21,637 nucleotides of DNA from Hirudo medicinalis (lineage: Eukaryota > Annelida > Clitellata > Hirudinida > Hirudinidae). The stretch spans positions 18,279-39,915 of the forward strand of contig MPNW01000770.1 in the NCBI GenBank assembly GCA_011800805.1. The letters are read 5' to 3'. Both the position numbers and the translations under genes were made by a program. Positions 8,841 through 18,863 of the stretch are shown piece by piece. Under the pieces are notes generated by a model that saw only the letters and a program-made list of their open reading frames with translations, ran no database searches and was not told where the DNA came from. Position 1 is the first letter of the stretch. The number at the start of each line of letters is the position of its first letter.

Positions 8841-11800
8841 ATGAAGTCTCTAATTCTGTGTTTGCTCATTGTTCAAGCTACCTTTGGTTCTCAGATGCTC
8901 CTTGGTGGCTGGGATGATGTGGATATGTCCCAAAACGATGAGAATTCGATGTTTTCTCAAGCAGTCAACGAAGTTGTCGAACATATCAACAACATTCAGA
9001 ACACCTTATCTACCATACACCTCATCAGAGTGGTGAGAGCCAAACAACAGGTTTACTTGGATCCATTGGATCTTCATTGTTTTGTATCTTGATATTTATA
9101 AATTATAATAATTAGGAGGATCTTGTATGTCGTCAAGGCATAGAATAATAGTATTATTTTTTGATACATTTAGTTAATTTTCAAATTTTGTTTATTGATT
9201 TGGGATTAGAATTTTCACTAGTTTTGCTTAATTCAATATACTACTTTTGTAACTTAATTTGAAGAGATTTTGTTTGTATTCTAAACATTTTAAACCTACA
9301 GCTTGTCAACGGAATGAACTATGACATGACCCTCGAGCTGGGCCATACAAACTGTTTCAAGAATCAAGCTAATCAGGACCCAACAAACTGTGCAGTTCAA
9401 CAAGTAAGACCTGACTTGATAATTTCAAGTTTGTGCTCACGAACCACAATTTGCCAGTTAGTCTTTCCTGGTATATAGAACATGCACAAAGTGTCTCCTC
9501 ATTCGCATTGAATTTATAGTACGTTTGTACAATTTGTACGGAAACAAACTTAGCCGAAAGCAGAATTATTTAGTTAGAATAATGTTTGATGGTCAGATGA
9601 TGTTCCCCTACTTAGGGATAATCTACATGAGCAGAAGTTAAGCTGCTCCATGCGATCTTTATGAACTGAAAATATTTACAATGGTTAATAAATAATAATA
9701 TTTAGGACATGCTCAACTCCATCAAAGTCTGTCTTAATCTGTGATGCGACTACAATCTGAGAGTCAATTATAAAAACAGTAAAATATGCCATGGACTTGA
9801 TAAATTAGAAGATAATTTTCATTTGCAATGTACGTTGAGTTTGTTAGCAATCAGCAAAAGCAATATATCTAAAAGCACCATATCTAATGGTTCGTTACAG
9901 CACGTTTCACAAGACTAATAGAAAGCCATTTTTAATCGACAGAATGTTGTCGACTCATTGTCGAGTTAATGTTCAAATTGTTAATCTCGGAACATTGACT
10001 GCAGTTTGGCAACGACAGCTGATGACTGTTGAGGACAGCTGAGGACTTGTTTGGTGCTGAAAAGTTTATTCCTGTGGTCCTCGATGACTTGAGGCAGGTA
10101 CATCTGAGGCGTTGCGTTTCAAACTTGATTCAAACTCTTGGATCAATGTGACCCCCGTCTTCAGCTATGTCATTGACAACTCTAAGAGACTTGACGAACA
10201 CTTAGCTTCGGTGCTCTGCTTTAGATTTCCATTCGCTGGGATCGACTGTAAAGAAGTCCCTGGATGCACCCGTCATAAAGTTTTTAAGTCGCTTCAGGCT
10301 TGAATCCTTTCGGGGTTAGGGTTTGGAGTGCAGGTTGGCCGAATGGGTTGCGTTCGAAACCCAGCCTGCACTGCCTCAAGCGCCCTTGGGAAGGAGCGCT
10401 ATATAAATGGTTGACAAAAAGCTCCTCTGACGCTACGCACATGGCGCTATATAAATTAACTAAATTTCAGAGGCTCACTGCTTGTGCAGGCCACATATAT
10501 TTCAAAGTATTATAGCAATAATTTTTACTTGGGGACGATTGATAAAAAATTATTTTTAAACAAGACATTTAGTTGAGCATGTCCTAAATATTAATACAGC
10601 TTGATAACATTTTGGCTATTGAGTATCTGTATGAGCCTTTATCAAAGTGAGGGAAAGTGAGCAGAAGAACAACAGTTGATCAAAAATGTGTCTCCATTGG
10701 ATGGGAACACCCTACTGACCAATCGCATGACTAATTTATAATGACATCTTAACTAGGTTCAGACCTGTCAGGTCAAGGCTTACCGCCCGTTCTCGGGACC
10801 GACCACTGTTTCTTGGATGAACTGCGGACAGCTGTCTCGGTATGTCGTTCGGGAGAAGAAGCACTTGCTCGGAGGACTTGAGCCAGGGAGCACTGGGGAA
10901 GCCAAAGAGGCGCTGGTATTTGCCACAGAGGCTCTTAATTCCAAGTCTAACGGGTTCTACGAGCTGTCCGTTCACGATATCAAGGAAGTGCAGAAGCAGG
11001 TAAGCCGAAGATCTTAATGCTGCTGTTGTTGTTGTTTTAATTGTTGCTATTGTTGTTGTTTTAATTGTTACCATCGTTGTGTGACTCATCAGCCACTTTG
11101 GACGAGTTGAAAGAACACGAAAGTTGTTCTTCAAAGTCCAGTGACCTTCCTCTCTAAAATCATCGTTTTCATCATCATCAGCAAACACAATGGTCGTCAC
11201 CCGATTAGGGGCGAAAAACCGCTAAAAAATATTCTGTCGAAGGTCACCACGAACGATGCCGCATCTAAAATGCCTAGCGATAAGAACGCAATTATCAAGG
11301 AATGTTTGCTGATAGCACTTTTATCACCCGAATAATTTATTGTTTCCTACGAAAGTTTCATCTCCTTCAGGTCGTTGCGGGCATCAAGTACTACGTGACC
11401 CTGGTGTTCCGGGCAAAGTCATGCGAAGAAGGAAGGACACTGACCTCGTGCTCTGCCAACAACCAAGTGGAGGAGGTTAGTTCGGTGCTAGATGTTTTAT
11501 TGTGGCTTTGGAATTATTTATTACATTGTTTCTGATGTTTATAAAGATTATTTAAATTAATAAGATTATTTATATTAATAAGGTTATTTATATTATATTT
11601 ATATTATATTATATTTATATAATATTATTTATAATACAATTTTTGATCTGTTTAATTCCTTGGTTGATTGGTGGATGGGCAATAATTTGTTGTTTGATTT
11701 CGATAAATGAATATATTAACAAACAATGAGTTGCAACTGCCTTACAACACCTGTTGGTGTCCTTCAATTACCTGATAACACCTGACCGTTCTACAATACC

Positions 11801-14800
11801 AGCTGATGGAGTGCAAGGTGGAGGTCGTGGACCAGGCCTGGATGACCCCAAGGTTCACCCTCCTGAAGCACGGCTGCGAGTCGCAATCCACACGGGTCGG
11901 AAGACTGTATTTCTCGGGACAAGGAGCGGGAGAGACCACGTGGGATGCCACGGGAGATGACGACGTGAGTCATGGCGATGATCGTGCGGAGTAGTTGCGC
12001 CGGTAATGCTTGTTTTGTTTGCGATGATCGTGAAGTGCATTGCCGATGCCGACAATGTTCTCGGAACCCTAACCCTAACCCTGCTCGTTGTAGTTGACCT
12101 TAGTGCACTGGGTCTCGTCGATCTTGCACTTTTGCTGTCCGTCGATCGTGTTTTCCCAACTGAACGAAACTGTTTTGTCTTTCCAGGAGTTTTGAAGCCG
12201 AGGCCTCCGCGTCGATGATTTCGTTGGGACGTGTCGAACGAAGTGTTTTGGCTTTATACTTTTTTCCCAGCCAGCTTTTGACTTTTGATCGTTGCCACTT
12301 TCTAGATATTACAGTTCATGTGTTGACGACGTTTAGTCAGAGGTGGAAGATTTTATTGAATAAATTTTTATGTTACGAATTTTTGAGGTTCAGAGTTTTC
12401 ATGTTGTGGCTTTTGCGAGTTTTCATTGTCGTCTCCGACTTTTGCACGATAAATAGTTTCTGGAGAACTCGACGTCGATAGCGACTCTGAAAGCGTGGAT
12501 GTTCATGACGGTCGTAATGGTGATGATAACGATTTGTCAGGTCCTGAGTGTCAGGAGATTGCAGGGCATGTCATCTTCTGAGTCGTTCCAGCTCTTTAAA
12601 ATGGAATTTGGCAAGAAGTACGACACTGATGAAGGTGAATGATTGCACAATTTGTGGTGGTGATGGTAATGTGACATGACAACGATGATGATGATAATCA
12701 TGGGTGAGTGAATGAATGATCATCATCATTATCGTTGTTGAGAAGGGTTCAATTTACTGTGGTGATGTTGATGGCAGAGGAGAACAAGAGGATGAAAATA
12801 TTCTCTGAGAATCTGGAAAAGGCTCATTTCTACCAAGTTCATGACCTGGGGACTGCTGTCTATGGTGCTACTCCACTGTCTGACCTAACTGGTTTGCGAC
12901 CTGTTTAGCATGTTATTTGCATAATTTATGGATGTTTGACTGCCTTTTGTGAAACCTGTGAAAAGGATTTGACAGAGATATCGTAATGTTAATGATTGAT
13001 AATACTTTGGACATCATGCATGCATGCCATTTATTCCTTGATTACACAGAGGAGGAGTTTAGGCAGAAGTACCTGACAAAGGAGTGGGACCCAAAGTCAA
13101 GAAGAGGCTTGATGAAGGCGGAGATACCGCACGTTAAGGACCTCCCCAAGGAATTTGATTGGAGGAATCTCAGTGCTGTTAGCCCAGTGAAGAATCAGGT
13201 AATGACTGCACCTCTGACGCTGTGCAAATGGAGCATTATAAATTAACTATTAACTATTATCATTAGTAGTGATAACAATTATGTTGTTACTGATGATCTT
13301 GATTATGATGTTAGGGGTCATGTGGTTCATGTTGGGCTTTTTGTGTGGTGGGAAACATTGAAGGTGCTTGGGCCATCAAGCATAAGAAACTTTACAATCT
13401 TTCAGCACAAGGTATATTTCATTGGCATGCAAGTTTCATTATTTATTCATATTTTCTTAACGACCAATCAGAATGCATTTTAATCATTCCTCGCCGGGGA
13501 ATGAGAAGTGACGAATCAGAGGACTGATGACAATCCATGTAGTTGTACTATTGCCTTTTTTAATGCTGCCATCTGGTTATCAATTATCCTAGGTCATGAG
13601 TCACCCCTCGCTCCACAGCACGGGTTCGAGTTGCAGGAGCACCTAATTGCCCAGTCTTTGGAGGGCTAAATTTGTGTAGTATATGACTGGCGAAGCCAGT
13701 TTAAAAAGCTAGTTTAATATATTTTATTGCACATTCTTTCATCGACATCATCCCTTCCATCTTGTAGAACTCGTGGATTGTGACCAATTGGACATGGGAT
13801 GCAATGGTGGCCTGCCTGACCAGGCCTACCAAGAAATCCAGAGACTGGGTAAGAAATCACTGGTGGCAGATGGTAAATAGGTGAATGATGCAATCAGAGC
13901 TATCTGTCTATCTCTCTGTCAGTCTGTTATTTTTGACATTTGTGCACTAGTAAATATATATCTAATCAATTGATTGTCATTTTAATTATATGATTTGCTG
14001 ATTATTGATGAATAACTTATGGAAAATAAGAAAACTCTAATACAATAACATAAAAATTATAAAGTATGAAATATGTTAAAGTAGTTCAAAAGCCTCGTCG
14101 TTTATCCTTTGATGATTAGGCGGACTCATGACGGAGGAAGACTACCCTTACCATGGCAAAGAGGGAGCATGTGCTCTTAAGAAGGACAGCATAAAGGTGC
14201 AAATCAGTGGAGCAGTCAACATCTCCTCAAATGAAGATGGTTGGTTGACTTAAATTACATAGCGCATGATTCAAGCTTAACAATGACTACGATGAAGATG
14301 AAGATGGCTGAAGATGATTGTGAGTGACAACAAGATAGCAATTTTTATTTAATATGTCAAGTGCATTAAAGTCATTATCTTGGCTTCCCTCGTGATTGAT
14401 TGCCAATTATTAATGTGACCTGTGACCAATTTCTCAAACTTCCCAGAAATGGCCGCCTGGCTGGTGAGTAATAACCCAATGGCCATCGGGATAAATGCCC
14501 TCGCCATGCAATTCTATAGGGGAGGCATCTCTCACCCATGGGACATCCTATGCCCCAAGGCCCTCAACCATGGAGTGGTGATTGTGGGTTATGGAGTCAG
14601 TGAGTATCACCCAGCTGATTATGATTCATATTGCAATACTGATGACATTAATTAACAACATTCTATTAAATAAAAACATGGATTATGTTGAGTTGTTAAA
14701 TTTGAACAAGATCATTAGATGTTGTCATGTTCTATCTCAGAAAAAGGATGGCTCAGTGACACTCCTTACTGGATCATCAAGAACAGCTGGGGAGAAAATT

Positions 14801-15057
14801 GGGGTGAAAAGGTCAGATGTTTTAAAAATGTTTATAAACCTTGTGTTTCCATTTCTTGTCTGTTTGCTTTCAAGCATTAAGCATGAATTGGCAGCTCATT
14901 GTGATTTTATTGTCAATTATTATTATTATTATTATTATTATCCATTATCAATTTAATAAAAGATTATTATCATCATCACCAGGGTTACTACCTAGTCTTT
15001 AGAGGCTCGGGGGTGTGCGGTCTCAACCTGATGGTCTCCTCTGCGGTCGTTAATTGA
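8841..15057 (+). CDS. CTSF: Cathepsin F with two N-terminal cystatin domains (14 exons)
   Basis: Secreted/lysosomal papain-family (C1A) cysteine protease precursor. Exons: 8841-9050, 9302-9403, 10763-10999, 11371-11475, 11803-11964, 12565-12634, 12778-12891, 13050-13198, 13315-13411, 13768-13848, 14120-14239, 14447-14599, 14741-14811, 14983-15057; all GT-AG with matching phases, 581 aa. Signal peptide [16 protein letters not shown]; cystatin 1 with GG, QLVNG (70-74) and TCQVKAY; cystatin 2 with GG, QVVAG (183-187) and [12 protein letters not shown]29 propeptide with a perfect ERFNAQ motif (E-x3-R-x3-F-x2-N-x3-A-x3-Q) and [14 protein letters not shown]; mature domain from about LPKEFDWR. Catalytic Gln383, Cys389 (GSCGSCWAF), His524 ([11 protein letters not shown]) and Asn548 (IKNSWG) are present, so it should be active. 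ERFNAQ, the cystatin region and the ending [15 protein letters not shown] identify cathepsin F. Exon 6 could instead start at 12541, adding 8 aa; a missed linker exon in 11965-12540 is possible. No canonical AATAAA was seen soon after the stop. Confidence 0.92.
9696..10593. mobile_element. Unclassified 898-bp element with perfect 23-bp terminal inverted repeats
   Basis: The 23 bases at 9696-9718 (containing TTTAGGACATGCTCAACT) are repeated exactly as reverse complement at 10571-10593. The pair encloses 898 bp inside intron 2 of the cathepsin F gene. A perfect 23-bp inverted pair at this distance suggests the termini of a non-autonomous DNA transposon (MITE-like). The ends are AATATT palindromes, so the target-site duplication cannot be read with certainty. 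No transposase was recognised inside. A family 1 SINE lies inside it, so the element is older than that insertion. Confidence 0.6.
10310..10465 (+). mobile_element. tRNA-derived SINE, family 1, plus copy
   Basis: A box TGGCCGAATGG (10336-10346) and B box GTTCGAAACCC (10352-10362), followed by CAGCCTGCAC, AAGCGCCCTTGGGAAG and the motif GCGCTATATAAAT (10396-10408), which recurs at 10444-10456. The boxes are only 5 nt apart, against about 48 nt in the minus copy at 6490-6630, so this copy has an internal deletion. It lies inside the inverted-repeat element in intron 2. Confidence 0.82.
11018..11066. repeat. GTT-rich simple repeat
   Basis: Imperfect (GTT)n tract just after the third cathepsin F exon, within intron 3. 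Confidence 0.75.
11540..11645. repeat. AT-rich low-complexity repeat
   Basis: Repeated AAGATTATTTATATTAATA-like units followed by TTATATTATATT in intron 4 of the cathepsin gene. Confidence 0.7.
11965..12564. other. Intron 5 of cathepsin F, possibly hiding a linker exon
   Basis: Region between the last cystatin 2 exon and the I29 exon. It contains three perfect AACCCT telomere-type units and, at about 12462-12540, an open acidic stretch ([13 protein letters not shown]) in a different frame from the I29 exon. Two acceptors (ending at 12540 and 12564) both keep frame into the I29 exon. I cannot decide whether this is all intron. Confidence 0.5.
12065..12082. repeat. Short interstitial telomere-type repeat
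   Basis: AACCCT three times in perfect tandem, i.e. TTAGGG on the minus strand, the common animal telomere unit. Too short to mean more than a chance or repair-derived insertion. Confidence 0.7.
13590..13715 (+). mobile_element. tRNA-derived SINE, family 2, plus copy
   Basis: B box AGCACGGGTTCGAG (about 13618-13630), AGCACC and the tail GACTGGCGAAGCCAGTTTAA followed by AAA (13685-13707) match the minus copy at 4251-4440. The tail hairpin CTGGC/GCCAG carries a compensating change relative to CTGGC/GCCGG. It lies in intron 9 of cathepsin F. Confidence 0.72.
14917..14941. repeat. (TTA)n microsatellite
   Basis: Pure ATT repeat in the last intron of cathepsin F. Confidence 0.9.
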
Positions 15058-15717
15058 GCCATGAAGCCTTTCCTTCTTCCCACCCAATGTAACTTAACCA
15101 TCTGATGACATTATAAATGCTTGACTTGGGACGTGACATAGACATCTCCAATGGGTATTACAATTAATAATGATTATTGTAGTTATTATTGTTAATGGCA
15201 CTCTTGTGATTTTTTGGTTTGTTCCAATTTTTGTAACATTTTGATAACGATGTCTTGGTTTTAATGTACGTCTTTTGATAAAGTTTCCAAAAATGTGAGG
15301 ATCGATGCATAAAGTTATACAATGTGTAGTTAAACGCCTGTTTAACTGTGGAACTATTGGGTATGGCGATGCTTGGATGAGAGCTTTCCATTTGTAAGCC
15401 TATTTCTGTTCAATCTTAAACTGTCAATTTTATAACTTGTCTGAAAACTAATTTTTAATTAATTAATAATTACTTAGTAACAGATAATTATAATTTAAGA
15501 GATTTTGGAGATCATAACCCTAAAAAAAAGTCTTAAATGCGACGCGAAACTCTTCAGCTCCGCCATCTTAAGTAAACACAACTAGCCGACTTTTTTAGTG
15601 AGGGGATTCTTTAGCTTTTGAGTGTGGTTAGGGATGTTTCCTTCGAGTTTTATCACATTCAGAGTAAAAAAATGCCGGGAACTTACGTCCAGCATTTTAA
15701 ATCGTCTTTTAAAAGAC
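15058..15717. other. Intergenic region between cathepsin F and the first phosphatase copy
   Basis: Holds the presumed 3' UTR of cathepsin F and the upstream region of the phosphatase copy. From about 15630 the sequence is homologous to the 5' end of the downstream phosphatase copy (SFE... then KCRELTS in frame), but without its ATG. Confidence 0.5.
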
Positions 15718-17818
15718 ATGGATGCGATATTATTCGATTGCGATGGCGAGTTTTTTTGTATACCTTACCGTGAGATGCTTTAGACTAAATTGATTATTTA
15801 AGTGATTAATTACCTCGACATATCTTCTGACTTCTGCAATATTAATTCGGTACATAGGTGTCCTGTACAAAGGTGAAAATGTTATCGAGGGAACGCCCGA
15901 GGTCATTATTAAACTTCAGTCAATGGTGGGAGAATCCTGTGGTTATGGCTATCATTCTGTGCAGTAATGTTATAGATACGTTTGGGCAAATAGTTAACTC
16001 ACACTTCGATAGCTTTCATTTATATGTGGCTGGTTGTACTCGACATAGTGCGCCATTGCCTCCTGGTTTCTCGTGCGACATCCTTTGACCGTTGAAGATT
16101 AAAAAATGCACATCCTCAATCTGAGAGCCTATTTTCCATTTCTAGGGTAAAAGAACGTTTTATGTCACCAACAATGCGTCGAAAACCAGGAAGGAATTTA
16201 TGGCTAAATTGGCTGCCATGGGTTTTCCAGTGACCGAAGTTTGTAATTGTTAATAAGCAGTGAACTGTTGATGTTAAATATTGCGCCAACATTGGGCTAA
16301 ATAACCACACGGCATTCCCGCTATTTCTATGAGAAATCGCAATTATGGCCTCCAGGATGTCATCATAAACTCCGGTTATGCGGCTTCCTGTTACCTCAGC
16401 GAGATGAAGGACAAAGGCAGTCACAACATAGGGAAGATATTCTGTCTCGGTTCAGAGAGCTTAATGGAGGAATTGGAGATGGCAGGATTGTCTGTCTTAA
16501 AGAAAGAGGCGAGTCTTGCTGCCTTGTTAATGTTATCCAGATCTTACGAATGTTATGCTTTGGCTCGACATAGTATGCCGAATTCAAAAGATTCAAACTT
16601 TTTTCTCATGCCCCAAACCTAACCCTGTACACTCTTCCGACTGCCATATGTCTGACCACATTTGCATATTTCATAAAATTCAATACCACTTTTTGCTTGG
16701 CTCAGCAATTGCTGAATAAATTTATTAATAAAATTTGTCGGAAAATATTTTATTACTAGGCCCCTCCAGCTGGCAAAGGCGGCATCGAGATGGCAACAAA
16801 TTACACCCTAAATCCCGAGGTCTGGTTACCAAAACTCTGATGTATAACGTTATTCGGCATTGTCATTTGTTTGTATGATTAGCTAACTTTATTTTTTATT
16901 ATTGATAATTTTATTTAGCAGCATTGTAGCGCTCAGTCATTAAGACCTATGTCAAATGCAGGTAGAGTGCGTCTTGGCATCACTTGATGAGGACTTGACC
17001 TATCTCAAGGTGGCAAAGGCAGCTAGGTATCTGTCCTTGCTGGATGTCTTTTTGCGGCCACAAACACGGACGGAAGTCTTCCAGTTTCCAACAACATTTT
17101 CCTCCCCGGTTACAGATATTAAATTGTTAAACTTTGCCAGCTAAGTCGACATAAACACTGGATAACTCGATAGTGGTGGCATGGTGTATTAAAGTAACTT
17201 TATTTTAAAAGACTCTGGGCCTTTGGTGGCCCTGTTGACGGCAACCACGGGTCGGAAACCCGAAGTGGTATGTGGCAAACCGAGCAGGGTAATGTTCGAA
17301 GTCGCCCAAAAGAAGTTTGGGGTGACATCCGGTAGGACGCTTATGGTCGGGGATAGGTGAGTTGCTAAAAAGAACTTTGTTTAGTCCGTGTCTTGTTAGG
17401 AGTAATGGTTTTCGGCGTTACCAGTGTTAGGGCTATTGAAAACCTGCTTGTTTGAACAGTCGTTCAGCAATTAATTCTTTTGCGAATTGACGCTAAGTAA
17501 ATGTTCTTGGTAATACTGGCATGCTGATTCAGTAATAAGATTATTACTATCGTGACGTTATTATTATGGTTTTAAATTATAGTTCTTTATGCTGTGCTAC
17601 TTCATTCTACATTTTTTTTCCCATTAATTATTCTCATTTACAAAAATTTTCCTAGGCTCGACACGGACATAGCATTTGCAAACGAATGTAAACTGAAATC
17701 TCTTTTGGTGCTGACCGGAGTGTCCTCCATAATGGAGGCCAGGAAGTCAAAGAAAAATCTTCAGCCGGATTTCTTCTTGAGTTCTTTGGCAGACCTGTTA
17801 AAGCTACTGGATGTCTAA
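15718..17818 (+). pseudogene. HAD phosphatase (PGP/PDXP family), upstream tandem copy, apparently decaying
   Basis: Same eight exons as the copy at 18864: 15718-15745, 15858-15925, 16146-16238, 16356-16508, 16760-16819, 16962-17108, 17212-17356, 17656-17818, with lengths identical for exons 2-5 and 7. All four HAD motifs are readable: AILFDCDG, YVTNNASKTR, VVCGKPS and MVGDRLDTD. Three defects stand out. (1) The ATG aligned with the other copy is deleted; homology (KCRELTSSILNRLLKD) runs upstream with no in-frame ATG, so only the internal ATG at 15718 could start it. (2) Donors of exons 1 and 4 are GCGAGT, where the other copy has GT. (3) Exon 6 lacks one base in the T run at 17049-17053, replacing ATNTDGSLPVSNNIFLPG by a shifted reading. 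It is probably a young pseudogene; with a sequencing error at the T run and GC-AG splicing it could still be expressed. Confidence 0.8.
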
Positions 17819-18033
17819 GTAACACTTTAACCACTGAAAACACACTTGTAAAATAATAGTAATGGGTTAAACGCTTTTAGATAATCTAATATGTAAATTT
17901 AGAAAATTTAAATTTTTAGATGAGAAAACGAGGTTTTGAAGCTTGTTAGTTATTACTTAATTGATTTAAAGTTTTACTCACATTCCGAGGAATTTTTTCT
18001 GAAAATCATCTGCAATTCGAGGAAAGAATCCTC

Positions 18034-18102
18034 ATGATACAACATAATATAGCATGATATAACATGATATAACACAATACAACTCATACAACTTATACAA
18101 CC
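18034..18102. repeat. Degenerate short tandem repeat
   Basis: Units such as CATGATATAA, CATAATATAG and ACAACTCAT/ACAACTTAT repeat imperfectly. Confidence 0.6.
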
Positions 18103-18423
18103 TACGTTCAAAAACGTCTACTGAATATTCCTTTAATTGATCTGCCAGACCAGCACCTGGTCGTAATTGTTCGGCTGTATCTTTACCTTTGATAGATGAA
18201 GCCCCGCTCGGGATAGCTGCTGTCGAATCACAGATCCAATAGAAACAAAAAGAGCTCTGTGAACTTCGAATAATTTTTTAATGCGAGTTTATAAGTTAAA
18301 ATAAATCCCAGACGTCCAACTTAGGTGATTGTTGAAAAGGATGGTGGAGATTAGTTGGCGACATTTTGTCAGTTGAGTTTAAGTCCGACGCTTCAACACT
18401 GAAACGACGAAGAGAATGAACGA

Positions 18424-18505
18424 ATCATCATCAGCAGCAGCGCCATCGTCATTATCATCATCATCATCATTATTATTACTACTATTATTATTATTATTAT
18501 TATTG
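18424..18505. repeat. (TCA)n/(TTA)n compound microsatellite
   Basis: ATCATCATC and AGCAGCAGC pass into ATTATTATT, a compound trinucleotide repeat. Confidence 0.9.
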
Positions 18506-18863
18506 CACTCAAAGAGGTTTATAATCATCTAAATCTCAGAAAATATAGTAAATAATTATCAACGCCCTAGAAATTTAACGAAAGTTATTTAGAAGGAATA
18601 ATTAATAATTAGGTGTCGCTTGATGTTATAATATTCGTTGTGTGTCCTTCATATGACTTTATTACTCAAGTTTAGCATACCTTAGAAAATTTTTAAAATA
18701 GTCGCCAAAATACTAAAATTTTACAGAATGTCGTAAACATGATTATAAATTTTGATCGATTCATAAATTCCAGCCTCGGCATAAATAACCATCACCTTGG
18801 ATATATTGCCGCTAAGCGTGTGGGCTTTCATTGCTTTCGTTCGAAGACATTGTATTCAAAGTT

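Larger units (their letters stand above)
17819..18863. other. Intergenic region between the two phosphatase copies
   Basis: About 1 kb, AT-rich, no gene seen. Contains a degenerate ATGATATAAC/ACAAC-type tandem repeat (about 18034-18102) and a TCA/TTA microsatellite (18424-18505). Presumed promoter of the downstream copy, but I see no clear TATA box. Confidence 0.5.

Noticed and set aside
10112..10303. ORF of 63 aa in cathepsin intron 2
   Set aside because: No donor, acceptor or domain links it to the protease; it lies inside the inverted-repeat element. I cannot exclude captured coding sequence.
11742..12055. Five overlapping ORFs on both strands
   Set aside because: Shadows of the GC-rich fifth exon of cathepsin F; only the frame with [11 protein letters not shown] fits a cystatin and the flanking phases.
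14582..14956. 124-aa plus ORF
   Set aside because: Runs through an intron in a frame different from exon 13 ([11 protein letters not shown]) of cathepsin F.
15672..15745. ATG at 15672 as start of the first phosphatase copy
   Set aside because: It is out of frame with the KCRELTS...FDCDG reading and meets a stop before the HAD motif.
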